Part shown: positions 8,071 through 16,758 of the stretch, piece by piece
How the letters are laid out: every line of letters starts with the position of its first letter
Position numbering within the stretch: position 1 is the first letter of the stretch
Assembly: GCA_029260115.1 (NCBI GenBank)
Contig: JAJDDW010000113.1
Coordinates: 59,283 to 123,282 of the forward strand
Source: Phycisphaerae bacterium
GTDB taxonomy: Bacteria; Planctomycetota; Phycisphaerae; UBA1845
Reading direction: 5' to 3'
Length of the DNA stretch: 64,000 nt
Notes under the pieces: model-generated
What the model saw: only the letters and a program-made list of their open reading frames with translations
The model's database searches: none
Told to the model about the DNA's origin: nothing
Program-made: the position numbers and the translations under genes

Positions 8071-8322
8071 GTGCATAACAATAGAACAATTGGTGACTGT
8101 CCCCCTTATCTCCGTCCCCCTTATCTCCCGAACACACCAGGGTTTAGCTCCCGATATGGTGTTCCTGCAAGGAACGTATCTAGCGCAGATTTTATTGAAT
8201 CTGGAGTCTTGAAGCCAGGCACTTCTTTTGTTACAAAGACTGCCAAAGGAGGTACGGGTATTGAAGTTGTGGTTCCTCCTGGCGGTGTGCAACTTGAGAG
8301 TTTTAGCACTCCATTGAATTGA
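8071..8322 (+). CDS. Probable C-terminal remnant of a polymorphic (Rhs-type) toxin
   Basis: The 83 residues have no export or N-terminal domain and look like the tail of a larger protein: RYGVPARNVSSADFIESG, LKPGTSFVTKTAKGGTG, then IEVVVPPGGVQLESFSTP. Such endings are typical of the C-termini of Rhs or other polymorphic toxins. I do not recognise the toxin family with certainty. The segment begins 11 bases after a family B repeat, as if the upstream part had been lost. A and T are clearly more frequent here than in the surrounding genes, and a separate small gene, possibly immunity, follows. It may not be expressed. Confidence 0.45.
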   Translation: MHNNRTIGDCPPYLRPPYLPNTPGFSSRYGVPARNVSSADFIESGVLKPGTSFVTKTAKGGTGIEVVVPPGGVQLESFSTPLN

Positions 8323-8350
8323 TCAATTTAACAAGAATCGGGGCGCTTCC

Positions 8351-8716
8351 ATGGGGCGATGCGAATTAATATATAAACTCGTGACAACAAACCATCTTAA
8401 TACCGAGGAGAGGATTGAATTAGGCCACTTACAAGTTTCCCGCGACGAAATTGTTGAAGTTATAAGAGAAATATTGACCAAGACTAGATACTTTCCACCT
8501 GATGCAAGGCCATGGGAAGAAGGACAACCAGTCTATGAAGGATCAATTCTAGAATGTTTGAATGGCCATTATCGCGTACATCAACAAACGGCTGGCGTAC
8601 ATGGGGATGTTCTTGTTGGCGCAACTAGTCGCGATTATTGTTCGTTAGATAGGGCAATTCAATCATTTATTAAAACGGAATTCGCAAATGATATCGATGG
8701 AATTCCTATTTTGTAA
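8351..8716 (+). CDS. Hypothetical small protein, possible immunity protein
   Basis: The 121-residue protein is not recognised. It has no signal peptide or membrane segment. Segments such as SRDEIVEVIREILTKTRYFP and TSRDYCSLDRAIQSFIKTEF suggest a compact alpha/beta protein. Position right after a toxin-like C-terminal remnant, size and AT-rich composition fit an immunity protein, but that is inference from context only. The start codon lacks a clear ribosome site. Confidence 0.55.
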   Translation: MGRCELIYKLVTTNHLNTEERIELGHLQVSRDEIVEVIREILTKTRYFPPDARPWEEGQPVYEGSILECLNGHYRVHQQTAGVHGDVLVGATSRDYCSLDRAIQSFIKTEFANDIDGIPIL

Positions 8717-8727
8717 CCGCTATTCGA

Positions 8728-9219
8728 TCAACCCAAATCCGACAGCAGCTTATTCACAAACCCCTTAGCCAATGGTGGCGGCACATTCTCAATCTTTAGA
8801 GGCGTGTCACGCTTAGCCAGTTTCTCAACATAGCTTACCGCCGATGAACCAGCTTTGCGCATCCGGTCGACTACCGCCTCCGCATCCTCTAGTTTAGAAT
8901 CGCGCATGGCTAAGATATATTTGTGAACCTCGGCAGAAAAATCCGTAGCCGCGCTCTCCGAGGCCCCGCGGCCATTGTCTGGACCTTCCGTCGCATGATC
9001 GAGTACTGCAGCCATTCGCGCAGATTCACGCCGGGCTTCCAACTCACGACGCTCATCCTCTTCATCGATAGGCGCGAGCGAAAGTTCTTCGATTTGATCA
9101 GCAGGCATCGGTACGTAGACTTTGTTCTGACAATGCGGACACTTACCGTATCTGCCGCCGGCATTATCTGGCGCTCGAATGAGCTTGTTGCACTGTGTAC
9201 AATGAAGTTCGATGGGCAT
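8728..9219 (-). CDS. Zinc-ribbon protein of unknown function
   Basis: The 163-residue protein begins with a zinc ribbon: LHCTQCNKLIRAP, then GKCPHCQNKVYVP, two CxxC pairs about 16 residues apart. An acidic, Arg/Glu-rich linker (about residues 45-80) follows, then a helical C-terminal domain (HKYILAMRDSKLEDAEAVVD). Such short zinc-ribbon proteins are common in planctomycetes, with no defined role. GAGGAGG gives a strong ribosome site. It lies 85 bases downstream of der on the same strand and may be co-transcribed with it. Confidence 0.8.
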   Translation of the reverse strand: MPIELHCTQCNKLIRAPDNAGGRYGKCPHCQNKVYVPMPADQIEELSLAPIDEEDERRELEARRESARMAAVLDHATEGPDNGRGASESAATDFSAEVHKYILAMRDSKLEDAEAVVDRMRKAGSSAVSYVEKLAKRDTPLKIENVPPPLAKGFVNKLLSDLG

Positions 9220-9303
9220 AGCTAAGCCTCCTCAAACAATGATACGATCCCCAACTATGGCTGGTCAACAATAATGTTGACACGCATCACTCAGCGACCA
9301 AGC

Positions 9304-10632
9304 CTACGTCCGTTCGACTTGCCGCCTCGCTTTGAACACCAATCGTATCGGGATTTCGTCAAAGGGTAAACTTTCCCGGAATCGATTAATCAAAAAACGT
9401 TGATAATCCGGCTTAACCGCAGATGGATTATTCACAAAAATGATAATCGTGGGAGGCGAAGTCGATACTTGCGTCGCGTAGAAAAACTTGGGCCTCCTCG
9501 TGCCCTTCTTAGCCTTGGGCGCGTTCGACGCTATCGCCGCTTCCAACGCTCGGTTCAATTCACCAGTCCCCACCCGCTCGCAAGACTGCTTATACATCTC
9601 AGAGGCCAAATCAATCGTCGAATCGATATTACGCCCGGTCTCAGCCGTCGTGAACGCTACCGGGGCATAATCCAATTCCCGCAGCGTCTTCGAGAGATAA
9701 TCACCATATGCCTCAGTGTCCGACCGACCCTTCGCTAAGTCCCATTTATTGACCACCAAAATGCATGGTTTGTACGCCTCCGCGATAAATTGCGAAAGTT
9801 TTTTATCCACCTGACTTATCGGCTCGGTGGCATCAATGAGAAACAGCACCACGTCGGCACGTTCGATCGAAAGCGTCGCCCGCGAATAAGCATAAAACTC
9901 AATATCATCAGCGAGCTTAGCCTTCTTACGCAGACCAGCCGTGTCGATGGCCACAAGTACACGCCCATCTTTTTCAAATCGCACATCGACACTATCGCGC
10001 GTCGTACCGGGAACTTCACTAACAATAACGCGATCTTCCCCAGCCAGTGAATTCACAAAAGTACTCTTACCGGCGTTCCGCTTACCGACCAGCGCAATTT
10101 TGATAGCCGGATCTATTGGCCGGACATTCGCCTCGCTACCGACATGTTTAATAATCAATTCGCGTAGCGACCTACGCCCCAGGCCCGAGTTAGCGCTCAC
10201 AGCCAAAGGTTCACCAAACCCAAGCCGGACAAACTCGCCCAGCGTGGTGTCCATGTGAGGCTCGTCCACTTTGTTCGCGATCAAATGAACATGATCCTGA
10301 TGTGGCCGGAGTAAATCAGCCGTGCGTCGGTCCAAAGGATTTATACCCTCGCGAGCATCGACCACAAAAAGGATCATGCTCGCTTGCCGAACCGCATACT
10401 CAATCTGACGCTCAACGTGGCCAGTCAGATCGTCACGATCGACAATGCCATATCCGCCGGTATCCACAAGTTCGAAGTAATCCTCGTCGACATCTGTAAT
10501 AACCGATACGCGATCACGGGTCACCCCAGCCGTCGACTCGACAATACTTGTGCGCGTACGGGTGATGGCGTTAAAAAGACTGCTCTTGCCGACGTTAGGA
10601 CGACCGACGATGGCGACTATAGGTAAAGCCAT
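9304..10632 (-). CDS. der: Ribosome-assembly GTPase Der (EngA)
   Basis: The 442-residue protein has two consecutive GTPase domains and a C-terminal KH-like domain. Domain 1 has GRPNVGKSS, TRDRVS, DTGGYG and NKVD; domain 2 has GKRNAGKST, TRDSVD, DTAGLRKKAKL and NKWDLAKG. The C-terminus ends PIRLVFKARRQ, as usual in Der. Der acts in maturation of the large ribosomal subunit. The frame extends upstream to 10872, but MALPIVAIVGRPNVGKS starting at 10632 is the family start; the upstream part overlaps the divergent neighbour's promoter region and shows no homology. The ribosome site is weak. Confidence 0.96.
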   Translation of the reverse strand: MALPIVAIVGRPNVGKSSLFNAITRTRTSIVESTAGVTRDRVSVITDVDEDYFELVDTGGYGIVDRDDLTGHVERQIEYAVRQASMILFVVDAREGINPLDRRTADLLRPHQDHVHLIANKVDEPHMDTTLGEFVRLGFGEPLAVSANSGLGRRSLRELIIKHVGSEANVRPIDPAIKIALVGKRNAGKSTFVNSLAGEDRVIVSEVPGTTRDSVDVRFEKDGRVLVAIDTAGLRKKAKLADDIEFYAYSRATLSIERADVVLFLIDATEPISQVDKKLSQFIAEAYKPCILVVNKWDLAKGRSDTEAYGDYLSKTLRELDYAPVAFTTAETGRNIDSTIDLASEMYKQSCERVGTGELNRALEAAIASNAPKAKKGTRRPKFFYATQVSTSPPTIIIFVNNPSAVKPDYQRFLINRFRESLPFDEIPIRLVFKARRQVERT

Positions 10633-10839
10633 GGTATATATCACTGCCAAGGCGTGGCAGCGCGGGGGTTTTGCCAAGCGTGTGGGTACTGGTAAACTCT
10701 TGAGCCGTCCCAAGTGTACCTCGTCGATTTCGACGCGGTAGTACCATATAATCAATAGAAGCAGTGCAACTGAATCCGCCCTTCGTGTCAATGGATGGTT
10801 CGTTATATAACCATCATTTCCAGACCCAGGAGGTTTACC

Positions 10840-11421
10840 ATGCGTGCCATACCCCAGCCACAGCAAGAACAACTACTAGCCATCGCCCGGTCCACAAGCC
10901 AGGCCGCCCTAGCCAAGCTTCCGCAGCCCAATGTCTCACAGCCCACTATCACCGGCGAATACGGTGGCGCTTTTGTAACTTTATATGTAGCTGGCGAGCT
11001 TCGTGGCTGCGTCGGTTCGTTCGCCACCACAAACGACCTAGCGTCTACCATTCGCGACATAACGCTCTGCTCCCTGGAGGATAAGCGGTTCGCTGACCAC
11101 CGCGTCTCATTTGATGATTTACCCAATCTTACCATCGAAATCTCAGTATTATCCCCACTCAGCCCCGCCACCGACTCCAGCTCAATTATCATCGGTGAGC
11201 ATGGTATCGTGGTCCGTAAGGGCAAGCGGCAGGGCTGTTTTCTGCCAAAAGTCGCCGTTGAGCGAGGCTGGGACCCGGAAATGTTTCTCACCCAAGTTTG
11301 CGCTATGAAGGCCGACTTGCCTCCAAAGGCTTGGCTTGAGCCTGACGTAGAAATATTCACATTCACCTCGCAGGTCTTCTCATCGCCAAAAACCAGTGAT
11401 TCGGGCAACGCTCGTTCATAA
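10840..11421 (+). CDS. AMMECR1-domain protein
   Basis: The 193-residue protein is of the AMMECR1 family, also called AmmeMemoRadiSam system protein A. It has the signature LRGCVGSF and family blocks EDKRFADHRVSFDDL, LTIEISVLSPL, GIVVRKGKRQGCFLPKVA and EMFLTQVCAMKADLP. The family is conserved from archaea to humans, without a settled biochemical role; in bacteria it often sits with Memo and radical SAM genes, which are absent here. A strong AGGAGG site precedes the ATG at 10840, which decides against an in-frame ATG at 10795. The next gene follows after 18 bases. Confidence 0.88.
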   Translation: MRAIPQPQQEQLLAIARSTSQAALAKLPQPNVSQPTITGEYGGAFVTLYVAGELRGCVGSFATTNDLASTIRDITLCSLEDKRFADHRVSFDDLPNLTIEISVLSPLSPATDSSSIIIGEHGIVVRKGKRQGCFLPKVAVERGWDPEMFLTQVCAMKADLPPKAWLEPDVEIFTFTSQVFSSPKTSDSGNARS

Positions 11422-11439
11422 GAATTCGGAGTTCACGGT

Positions 11440-11826
11440 ATGAAAGAAAGTCGTATAGTCGCCGTGGACCACGTACACCTGGAAGCCCATAGCGGCCTGG
11501 AAGAGCCGATGTTGTGGTTTTACGGTGAGTTAGCCGAGCTTGAAACGATCGATAGCGAACGTTATTATAGGGCGTCGTTGGGTTTCAAATCGGAGCGCAT
11601 CAAGCTTTGGCTGCATTTTCACGACACCCCCCATCTGGACTCCGTCATGACCCGCGTCACGATTTTGGTTGAGACGCTTGAAACTGTCGTCGAAATACTG
11701 GAGCAGCGAAAACATGATTTTATCGTCGCGCGAGGATTGAGCATGTCAGAGCGAGAAATTTCTACGCTCGACCCATCCGGTAATCGCGTCATTTTCAAAC
11801 AGTATTGGCCCTTCGCCATGGTGTAG
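11440..11826 (+). CDS. VOC (glyoxalase/bleomycin-resistance) superfamily protein
   Basis: The 128-residue protein has the VOC superfamily pattern: AVDHVHLEAHSG at the start with a possible metal-ligand His, a central FHDTPHLDSVMTRVTILVET strand-helix, and the typical C-terminal LDPSGNRVIFKQY. Members form paired beta-alpha-beta-beta-beta modules that bind a metal and carry out isomerase, lyase or dioxygenase reactions, or just bind ligands. Substrate unknown. It begins 18 bases after the AMMECR1 gene with a CGGAG site, so the two probably form an operon. Confidence 0.78.
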   Translation: MKESRIVAVDHVHLEAHSGLEEPMLWFYGELAELETIDSERYYRASLGFKSERIKLWLHFHDTPHLDSVMTRVTILVETLETVVEILEQRKHDFIVARGLSMSEREISTLDPSGNRVIFKQYWPFAMV

Positions 11827-11859
11827 AAAATGAGAAAAAAAAAGAGAATAATATTAATA

Positions 11860-11888
11860 GTGACATTTGCACAAGTTTCGTGTATAGT
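11860..11888 (+). promoter_or_regulatory. Sigma-70-like promoter upstream of coaE-rho
   Basis: GTGACA (11860-11865), a 17-base spacer, and TATAGT (11883-11888). It would start transcription near 11895, about 290 bases before coaE, giving a long leader. Confidence 0.55.
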
Positions 11889-12182
11889 ACGTCAGTCGCT
11901 TGGGGCTATGGCAAGCCTTGTCTGTAGTTTACTCTTTCCGTCTCACAGATTTCGATTGTTCATGTGACGGTAATTTGTCCAGGCTTTCCGATGGCCTAGC
12001 GTGTCGGTGTTTCTTTTTTTTCGAGCGATGACGTGCGTGTTCCTAACTGTCACGTTTGCGTGATATCGCAGGGCACCTGGGCACGTAGACATCAGCCAGG
12101 CCACGATGCCATGGGTTTGCAGGCTCGTGCTTTACAGACTCAAACGTTGGGGCATAAACAAGCATCGGTTGGACCATGAGTT
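11889..12182 (+). other. Long untranslated leader or small RNA region before coaE
   Basis: I see no supported gene here. The stretch follows a good promoter-like sequence, contains a small hairpin AGGC...GCCT and a run CTTTTTTTTC near 12010-12020, and is rich in pyrimidines. It could be a regulated leader for the coaE-rho pair or a short independent RNA ending at the T run. Confidence 0.35.
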
Positions 12183-12836
12183 ATGGGTAAAAACCGGGCG
12201 CAATCATTGGACGATCGCTCGATACCGATCATCGGACTTACAGGCGGCGTCGGTGCCGGGAAGTCGACAATAGCCGAAATGTTTGCATCATTAGGTGCGG
12301 GCGTTATCGACTCGGACAAGCTCGTTCATCAGCAATACGCTGACCCACTGGTCGTAGAGACCTTGCGACAATGGTGGGGAGATGAAGTCGTATCAGCCGA
12401 TCATGGATTAGATCGGGCAGCCATCGCATCTATCGTTTTTAACGATGCGCAGGCTATGTCGCGATTGCAAGCGATGTTGTATCCCAAGATTGAGCAAAAG
12501 CGGCGGTCATTGATGGCTGACTACCGCGCTGATCCAGCGGTAACTGCCATCGTACTAGACTCGCCAAAGCTGTTCGAGGCGGGCCTATACAAAGAGTGCG
12601 ATTTTATTATTTTTGTAGAGACCGAAAAGTCCATCAGGCAGGCTCGCACGGCTGAGTCTAGAGGGTGGGATAACCAGGAATTGGGTAAAAGGGAAAAACT
12701 TCTCGACCCCCTAGACAAGAAGAAGACTTTAGCCGACTATGTGATAGTCAATCATGCCGGTAAGGCCGATGTAAAGCGTGAGGTCAGACGCATATTCTCA
12801 AAGGTACTTGCCAGCAGTTCCAGCAGCGCCGAATAA
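12183..12836 (+). CDS. coaE: Dephospho-CoA kinase
   Basis: The 217-residue P-loop kinase catalyses the last step of coenzyme A synthesis, phosphorylating the 3'-hydroxyl of dephospho-CoA. It has IIGLTGGVGAGKSTIA (Walker A, about residues 16-31), the following VIDSDKLVHQQY with the conserved Asp, the lid region SRGWDNQELGKRE and the C-terminal ADYVIVNHAG. Length is normal. The ribosome site before the ATG at 12183 is not obvious. It is 119 bases upstream of rho on the same strand and probably shares a transcript. Confidence 0.95.
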   Translation: MGKNRAQSLDDRSIPIIGLTGGVGAGKSTIAEMFASLGAGVIDSDKLVHQQYADPLVVETLRQWWGDEVVSADHGLDRAAIASIVFNDAQAMSRLQAMLYPKIEQKRRSLMADYRADPAVTAIVLDSPKLFEAGLYKECDFIIFVETEKSIRQARTAESRGWDNQELGKREKLLDPLDKKKTLADYVIVNHAGKADVKREVRRIFSKVLASSSSSAE

Positions 12837-12955
12837 CAGGGGTTTTCGGCGACTTTAAGTGTATATAACCAAGCGACGTTTACCATAACGACCAAACTAA
12901 CGAAAAAACTACCTTTTCATATATCACCAACTTTCCGTACCAGGAGGATTACGTA

Positions 12956-14467
12956 ATGGCGAAAGCCACCACAACAAAACGTACCACACGAAAAAAAGCA
13001 ACCGCTACCAAAACGACCAAGCGAGCCAGCAAGGCTGTCGAGGCTGTCGAGGTCGAAGACGCAGAATTAGAAGTCGCAGAAGAAACGGCTGAAATCGAAA
13101 TACCTGAAGTTGAGACGGAAGAGGTCGAAGATTCGACCGAAACCGATTCGGCCATGGATGTCGAAGCCGTCGATAGCGAAACGCACGCGAAATACGAAGA
13201 AGTCAAGCGCGGCAATACGCACATTACCGAACTCCAGCGCATGACCGTGCAAGAGCTTCACGGCGTAGCCAAGGAAGAATGCCTAGAAGAGTACACCGGA
13301 CTTAAAAAGCAAGACCTCATCTTCCAAATACTCAAGAACCGCATCAGCAAAAGCGGTATGATGTATGGCGAAGGTGTGCTTGAGATTCTACCCGATGGCT
13401 TTGGTTTCTTGCGTAGTCCAGAATACAACTACCTACCTTGTCCAGACGACATTTACATCAGTCCGTCACAGATTAGGCGTTTCGGATTGCGCAATGGCCA
13501 TATTGTCGCCGGGCAAATTAGACCTCCCAAAGAGTCAGAGCGTTACTTTGCACTGCTCCGCGTAGAGGCGATCAATCTTCAAGACCCAAACCTCGTCACC
13601 GAAAAGACGAACTTTGAAGACCTTACGGTGCTTCACCCCGATGAGCGATTGTTGTTTGAGACGACTTCCGAGGAATTGAATATGCGGATCGTCGATATGG
13701 TGACACCGATCGGTAAAGGGCAGCGTATGCTAATCGTCGCCCCGCCGAGAACAGGTAAAACCGTCTTACTACAGAAGATGGCCAACGCTATTTCTATCAA
13801 CCATCCTGAAACCTATGTGTTTATTTTGCTCATCGACGAGCGACCTGAAGAGGTCACTGAGATGCAGCGCAATACCCCGGCCGAAGTTGTAAGCTCCACT
13901 TTTGATGAGCCAGCGTCTCGCCATATTCAAGTGGCGGAAATGGTTGTCGAAAAGGCGAAGCGGCTCGTGGAATATGGCCGAGATGTGGTCATCCTGCTCG
14001 ACTCGATCACCCGCCTAGCCCGCGCCTATAACACCGAAATTCCTCACTCTGGAAAAATTCTTTCTGGTGGTATCGATGCCAATGCCCTGCAAAAGCCCAA
14101 GCGATTCTTCGGTGCGGCTCGAAACATGGAAGAAGGCGGGTCGCTCACCATCATCGGCACTGCACTCGTCGATACCGGATCTAAAATGGACGATGTTATT
14201 TTTGAAGAGTTCAAAGGAACCGGTAATAGCGAGCTTCACTTGGATCGCCGCTTGGTCGATCGTCGCGTCTACCCAGCTATCGACGTCACAGCTTCTGGCA
14301 CGCGAAAAGAAGAACTGCTGCTTGATCCGAAAGAGTTGGAATTGGTCTACAAACTGCGCCGCGTATTAGCAGACATGAACGTCGTCGAGGCGATCGAAAT
14401 GCTGCGAACTCAGCTGGGTAAAGTGCGTTCCAACGCCGAATTCTTGATGACCATGAACTTATCCTAG
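12956..14467 (+). CDS. rho: Transcription termination factor Rho with acidic N-terminal extension
   Basis: The 503-residue protein is a hexameric RNA-dependent ATPase that ends transcription. About 85 N-terminal residues form a low-complexity extension, first Lys/Thr-rich ([20 protein letters not shown]) and then acidic (Glu/Val/Ala). The standard Rho follows: the N-terminal helical domain ([20 protein letters not shown]), the cold-shock RNA-binding domain ([20 protein letters not shown]), Walker A (APPRTGKT), the Q-loop/R-loop segment ([20 protein letters not shown]) and a normal C-terminus. A strong AGGAGG site precedes the ATG. Such variable extensions in Rho from diverse phyla are linked to RNA binding or phase separation; its role here is unknown. 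Confidence 0.97.
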   Translation: MAKATTTKRTTRKKATATKTTKRASKAVEAVEVEDAELEVAEETAEIEIPEVETEEVEDSTETDSAMDVEAVDSETHAKYEEVKRGNTHITELQRMTVQELHGVAKEECLEEYTGLKKQDLIFQILKNRISKSGMMYGEGVLEILPDGFGFLRSPEYNYLPCPDDIYISPSQIRRFGLRNGHIVAGQIRPPKESERYFALLRVEAINLQDPNLVTEKTNFEDLTVLHPDERLLFETTSEELNMRIVDMVTPIGKGQRMLIVAPPRTGKTVLLQKMANAISINHPETYVFILLIDERPEEVTEMQRNTPAEVVSSTFDEPASRHIQVAEMVVEKAKRLVEYGRDVVILLDSITRLARAYNTEIPHSGKILSGGIDANALQKPKRFFGAARNMEEGGSLTIIGTALVDTGSKMDDVIFEEFKGTGNSELHLDRRLVDRRVYPAIDVTASGTRKEELLLDPKELELVYKLRRVLADMNVVEAIEMLRTQLGKVRSNAEFLMTMNLS

Positions 14468-14618
14468 TCGCGGCTCGTATATCGTTGCAGCTAGCGATTA
14501 GAGGCGAATCCTGTGATGAGTGGCGCGGGTGTGCAGCCGCATGATTCTGTAAGGGCATTCGAATCGAGAGATTTCGAGAGATAAGGTGCTTAGTGTAATC
14601 CGCTAAGCCCTGATTCTC

Positions 14619-14645
14619 CGTCATTCCCGCCTGCGTGGGATGACG
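14619..14645 (+). repeat. Palindromic repeat, family C copy 2
   Basis: CGTCATTCCC, GCCTGCG, then TGGGATGACG: near-complete inverted arms. It lies between rho and the selenoprotein gene. A separate hairpin GCTTAG (14588-14593)/CTAAGC (14603-14608) just upstream may help end the rho transcript. Confidence 0.65.
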
Positions 14646-14692
14646 AGACGGTGGCATGATACGAAAATTAAACGTCCAGGAGTCTTACCGCA

Positions 14693-14917
14693 ATGAAAAT
14701 CAGCATTGAATACTGCACGCAGTGAAACTACTTACCCACCGCCGCCAGTTTGGCGGAAGCGTTACAAGGTCGTTTCGGCGTAGAGTGTCAGCTCATCGAG
14801 GGTCAGGGGGGCGTGTTCGACGTTCGGGTAGATGGTCAGCAGATCTGGGATAAAAAGCAGGTCGGCCGGTTCCCTGAACATCAGGAAATTTTTGAGAAGA
14901 TAGACGCGCTACCATAA
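14693..14917 (+). CDS. SelW-like (Rdx family) selenoprotein, selenocysteine at an in-frame TGA
   Basis: Reading through the TGA at 14723-14725 as selenocysteine gives a 74-residue protein starting MKISIEYCTQ-U-NYLPTAA and continuing LIEGQGGVFDVRVDGQQIWD and KKQVGRFPEHQEIFEKID. This is the whole SelW/Rdx thioredoxin-like fold, with the redox motif CxxU at residues 8-11 where other members have CxxC. The GGVFDVRVDG block lies downstream of the TGA in the same frame, so the TGA is not a true end. A strong AGGAG site precedes the ATG at 14693 and the gene ends at TAA 14915-14917. A SECIS-like hairpin follows the TGA. Rdx proteins are thought to act as small thiol oxidoreductases. A selenocysteine insertion system (selA, selB, selC, selD) must exist elsewhere. 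Confidence 0.92.
14742..14756 (+). promoter_or_regulatory. SECIS-like hairpin in the selenoprotein mRNA
   Basis: CCGCC (14742-14746), loop AGTTT, GGCGG (14752-14756): a perfect 5-pair stem with G as the second loop base. The stem starts 16 bases after the TGA and the loop G is 23 bases from its last base, within the range known for bacterial SECIS elements that bind SelB. Confidence 0.75.
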
Positions 14918-14934
14918 CTCGATTCTCACGGACG

Positions 14935-14960
14935 GGTGCCCCATTCTTCGGGTACTCCCA
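14935..14960 (+). repeat. Short interspersed repeat, family E copy 2
   Basis: GGTGCCCCATTCTTCGGGTA followed by CTCCCA. It matches the copy at 3684-3709 with one change that weakens the CCCC/GGGG pairing. Confidence 0.6.
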
Positions 14961-14966
14961 AAGGGT

Positions 14967-14999
14967 GGGGGACGGATAATCGAATACACTTCGTCCCCC
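14967..14999 (+). terminator. Possible hairpin terminator after the selenoprotein gene
   Basis: GGGGGACG (14967-14974) pairs perfectly with CGTCCCCC (14992-14999) across a 17-base loop, 50 bases after the stop. There is no T run, so it could instead be an RNA-stabilising hairpin. Confidence 0.4.
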
Positions 15000-15151
15000 G
15001 AATGAATCAAAGCTGCCAAAACAGTCACGCACGCCTCACTGACAAGTTGACAGGTCGACGCTAGCCTTTCACCATATTCGTCAATGACAGCCAAAGTTCC
15101 ATCGTGGAGATGGCCTGGCTGTTGACCGGATGATAGAAGGGAGTATTCGAC

Positions 15152-15895
15152 ATGTCCGCAACGATTACTTATCTCGGTCATTCTACGTTTCGACTCACGC
15201 TACCCGATCAACGCGTCGTATTCATCGACCCCTGGCTAACAAACAATCCGGCCTGCCCATCGCCGTTAAAAAAAGTGGACCGCTGTGACCTGATCTTACT
15301 AACCCATGGGCACGGCGATCATGTTGGTGAGGTGGATTCGTTTATCGAATCCTTCGATCCGCTCATCATAGGCAACTTTGACCTTTGTAATGCCTTACAA
15401 CAGACGCTTGGTCGAGGGCGGTATAGTCAGATGGGCACCGGCGGCACACAAACCGTAGACGGACTACGCATCTCGCTCACCCAGGCCCACCACGCTTCGA
15501 GCATCGATACGCCGCTTGGACCTATGTATGCCGGCATGCCCAATGGAATAGTCGTCGCCATAGATGGGCTAGCGACGATTTATCATGCGGGTGACACCGA
15601 CGTTTTCGGTGACATGAAACTAATCGCACAAATCTTTTCGCCGGAAATTTGCATACTCCCCATTGGCGATCACTTTACCATGGGCGCGAAAGGTGCTGCC
15701 CTAGCCGCTGATATGCTTAACCCAAAGACCATCGTCCCCTGCCACTATAAAACGTTTCCGTTACTGTCGCAATCGACGGATGAATTTCATGCGGCGCTGC
15801 CCGCGCATCTACAAGACAAATTGCTTGTGTTACCCATTGGCGAACCTGCCAGTTGGACCGCAGCGGGCTTAGTCCATCCCGAAATGTCTTCATAA
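15152..15895 (+). CDS. UPF0173/UlaG-like metal-dependent hydrolase (metallo-beta-lactamase fold)
   Basis: The 247-residue cytoplasmic protein starts ITYLGHSTFRLTLPDQRVVF and has the metal-binding LLTHGHGDHVGEV (HxHxDH), HAGDTDVFGDM, LPIGDHFTMG and VPCHYKTFPLL, all typical of the UPF0173 branch related to UlaG. A metal-dependent phosphodiesterase- or lactonase-like activity is likely; the substrate is unknown. A GAAGGGAG ribosome site precedes the ATG. The next gene starts 14 bases after the stop, so the two are probably co-transcribed. Confidence 0.88.
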   Translation: MSATITYLGHSTFRLTLPDQRVVFIDPWLTNNPACPSPLKKVDRCDLILLTHGHGDHVGEVDSFIESFDPLIIGNFDLCNALQQTLGRGRYSQMGTGGTQTVDGLRISLTQAHHASSIDTPLGPMYAGMPNGIVVAIDGLATIYHAGDTDVFGDMKLIAQIFSPEICILPIGDHFTMGAKGAALAADMLNPKTIVPCHYKTFPLLSQSTDEFHAALPAHLQDKLLVLPIGEPASWTAAGLVHPEMSS

Positions 15896-15909
15896 CAACG
15901 GATGCAACA

Positions 15910-16758
15910 ATGACGTCTAGCCATTGTATTAGACAAATGACAGCTAACGACTTCGACTTCGCGCTATGCCAAACGTCGCGAGAAGGGTGGGGGGTACCGC
16001 GCGAGGTTTTCGAGTTATGTTTAGCCCATGACCCCAATAGCACATTTGTGATGCAACAAGGGGATGAATTGTTCGGCTTGGTCACAGCTATCTGCTATGT
16101 AGAGACTGCGTGGATTGGTCATCTCATCGTATCGCCAGAACATCGCTATCAGGGCCTGGGCGCGGCCCTCATGGTTCACGCGATTCAGCATGTCAAAAGC
16201 AAGGGAATCGATAGCATTTTGCTCGATGCAGACCCTCCAGGGATCAAGCTATATAAGCGGCTTGGTTTTTCGCACGTGACCGACTCACTGCGCTTTGCTG
16301 GCCAAATTCACGGCAACAGGCCCGACGAAAGGCCCCAGCCGATACAACCAGCAGACCTGGTGGACCTCACGGAATTTGACCGTCAACATTTCGGAGACGA
16401 CCGACAAAAAATGCTGCGCCTATTATTGAGGTACGCAACAGCAGCCTATCTGATCAGAAACGAAAAAGGCATAGTAGGCTATGGGATGACTTGGTCTTAT
16501 GACAGCAGCGTGCGCCTAGGCCCCATCGTGGCCACTGATGAAACCATCGCAAGGTCAATAATCGCTTCGCTGACGCATAGCCATGACGATTCGACAACGT
16601 TTACTGTAGGGCTTCCTGCCACTAGCGTCGCAGGGGTTGCACTCTACGAATCCCTTAAAATGCAGCAGACGCCTGCAAGTTTTCGTATGATATTGTCAAC
16701 AAATGTACGCCCGCCATCAGCACACATCTACGCGATAGCCAACGGGGCTATCGGTTAG
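15910..16758 (+). CDS. GNAT family N-acetyltransferase (probable tandem domains)
   Basis: The 282-residue protein has an N-terminal GNAT domain with the acetyl-CoA binding motif in LIVSPEHRYQGLGAALMVHA and a family C-terminal signature in PPGIKLYKRLGFSHV. A second, weaker GNAT-like half follows (about residues 150-280) with GYGMTWSYDSSVRLGPIVA and VAGVALYESLKMQ. Tandem GNATs of this kind acetylate small molecules or peptides; the substrate is unknown. The frame extends upstream to 15853 inside the previous gene; the ATG at 15910 avoids this overlap and precedes the conserved fold. Confidence 0.85.
   Translation: MTSSHCIRQMTANDFDFALCQTSREGWGVPREVFELCLAHDPNSTFVMQQGDELFGLVTAICYVETAWIGHLIVSPEHRYQGLGAALMVHAIQHVKSKGIDSILLDADPPGIKLYKRLGFSHVTDSLRFAGQIHGNRPDERPQPIQPADLVDLTEFDRQHFGDDRQKMLRLLLRYATAAYLIRNEKGIVGYGMTWSYDSSVRLGPIVATDETIARSIIASLTHSHDDSTTFTVGLPATSVAGVALYESLKMQQTPASFRMILSTNVRPPSAHIYAIANGAIG

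Noticed and set aside
15853..15909. Upstream start of the GNAT gene
   Set aside because: It would overlap the preceding gene by 43 bases and adds no conserved residues.
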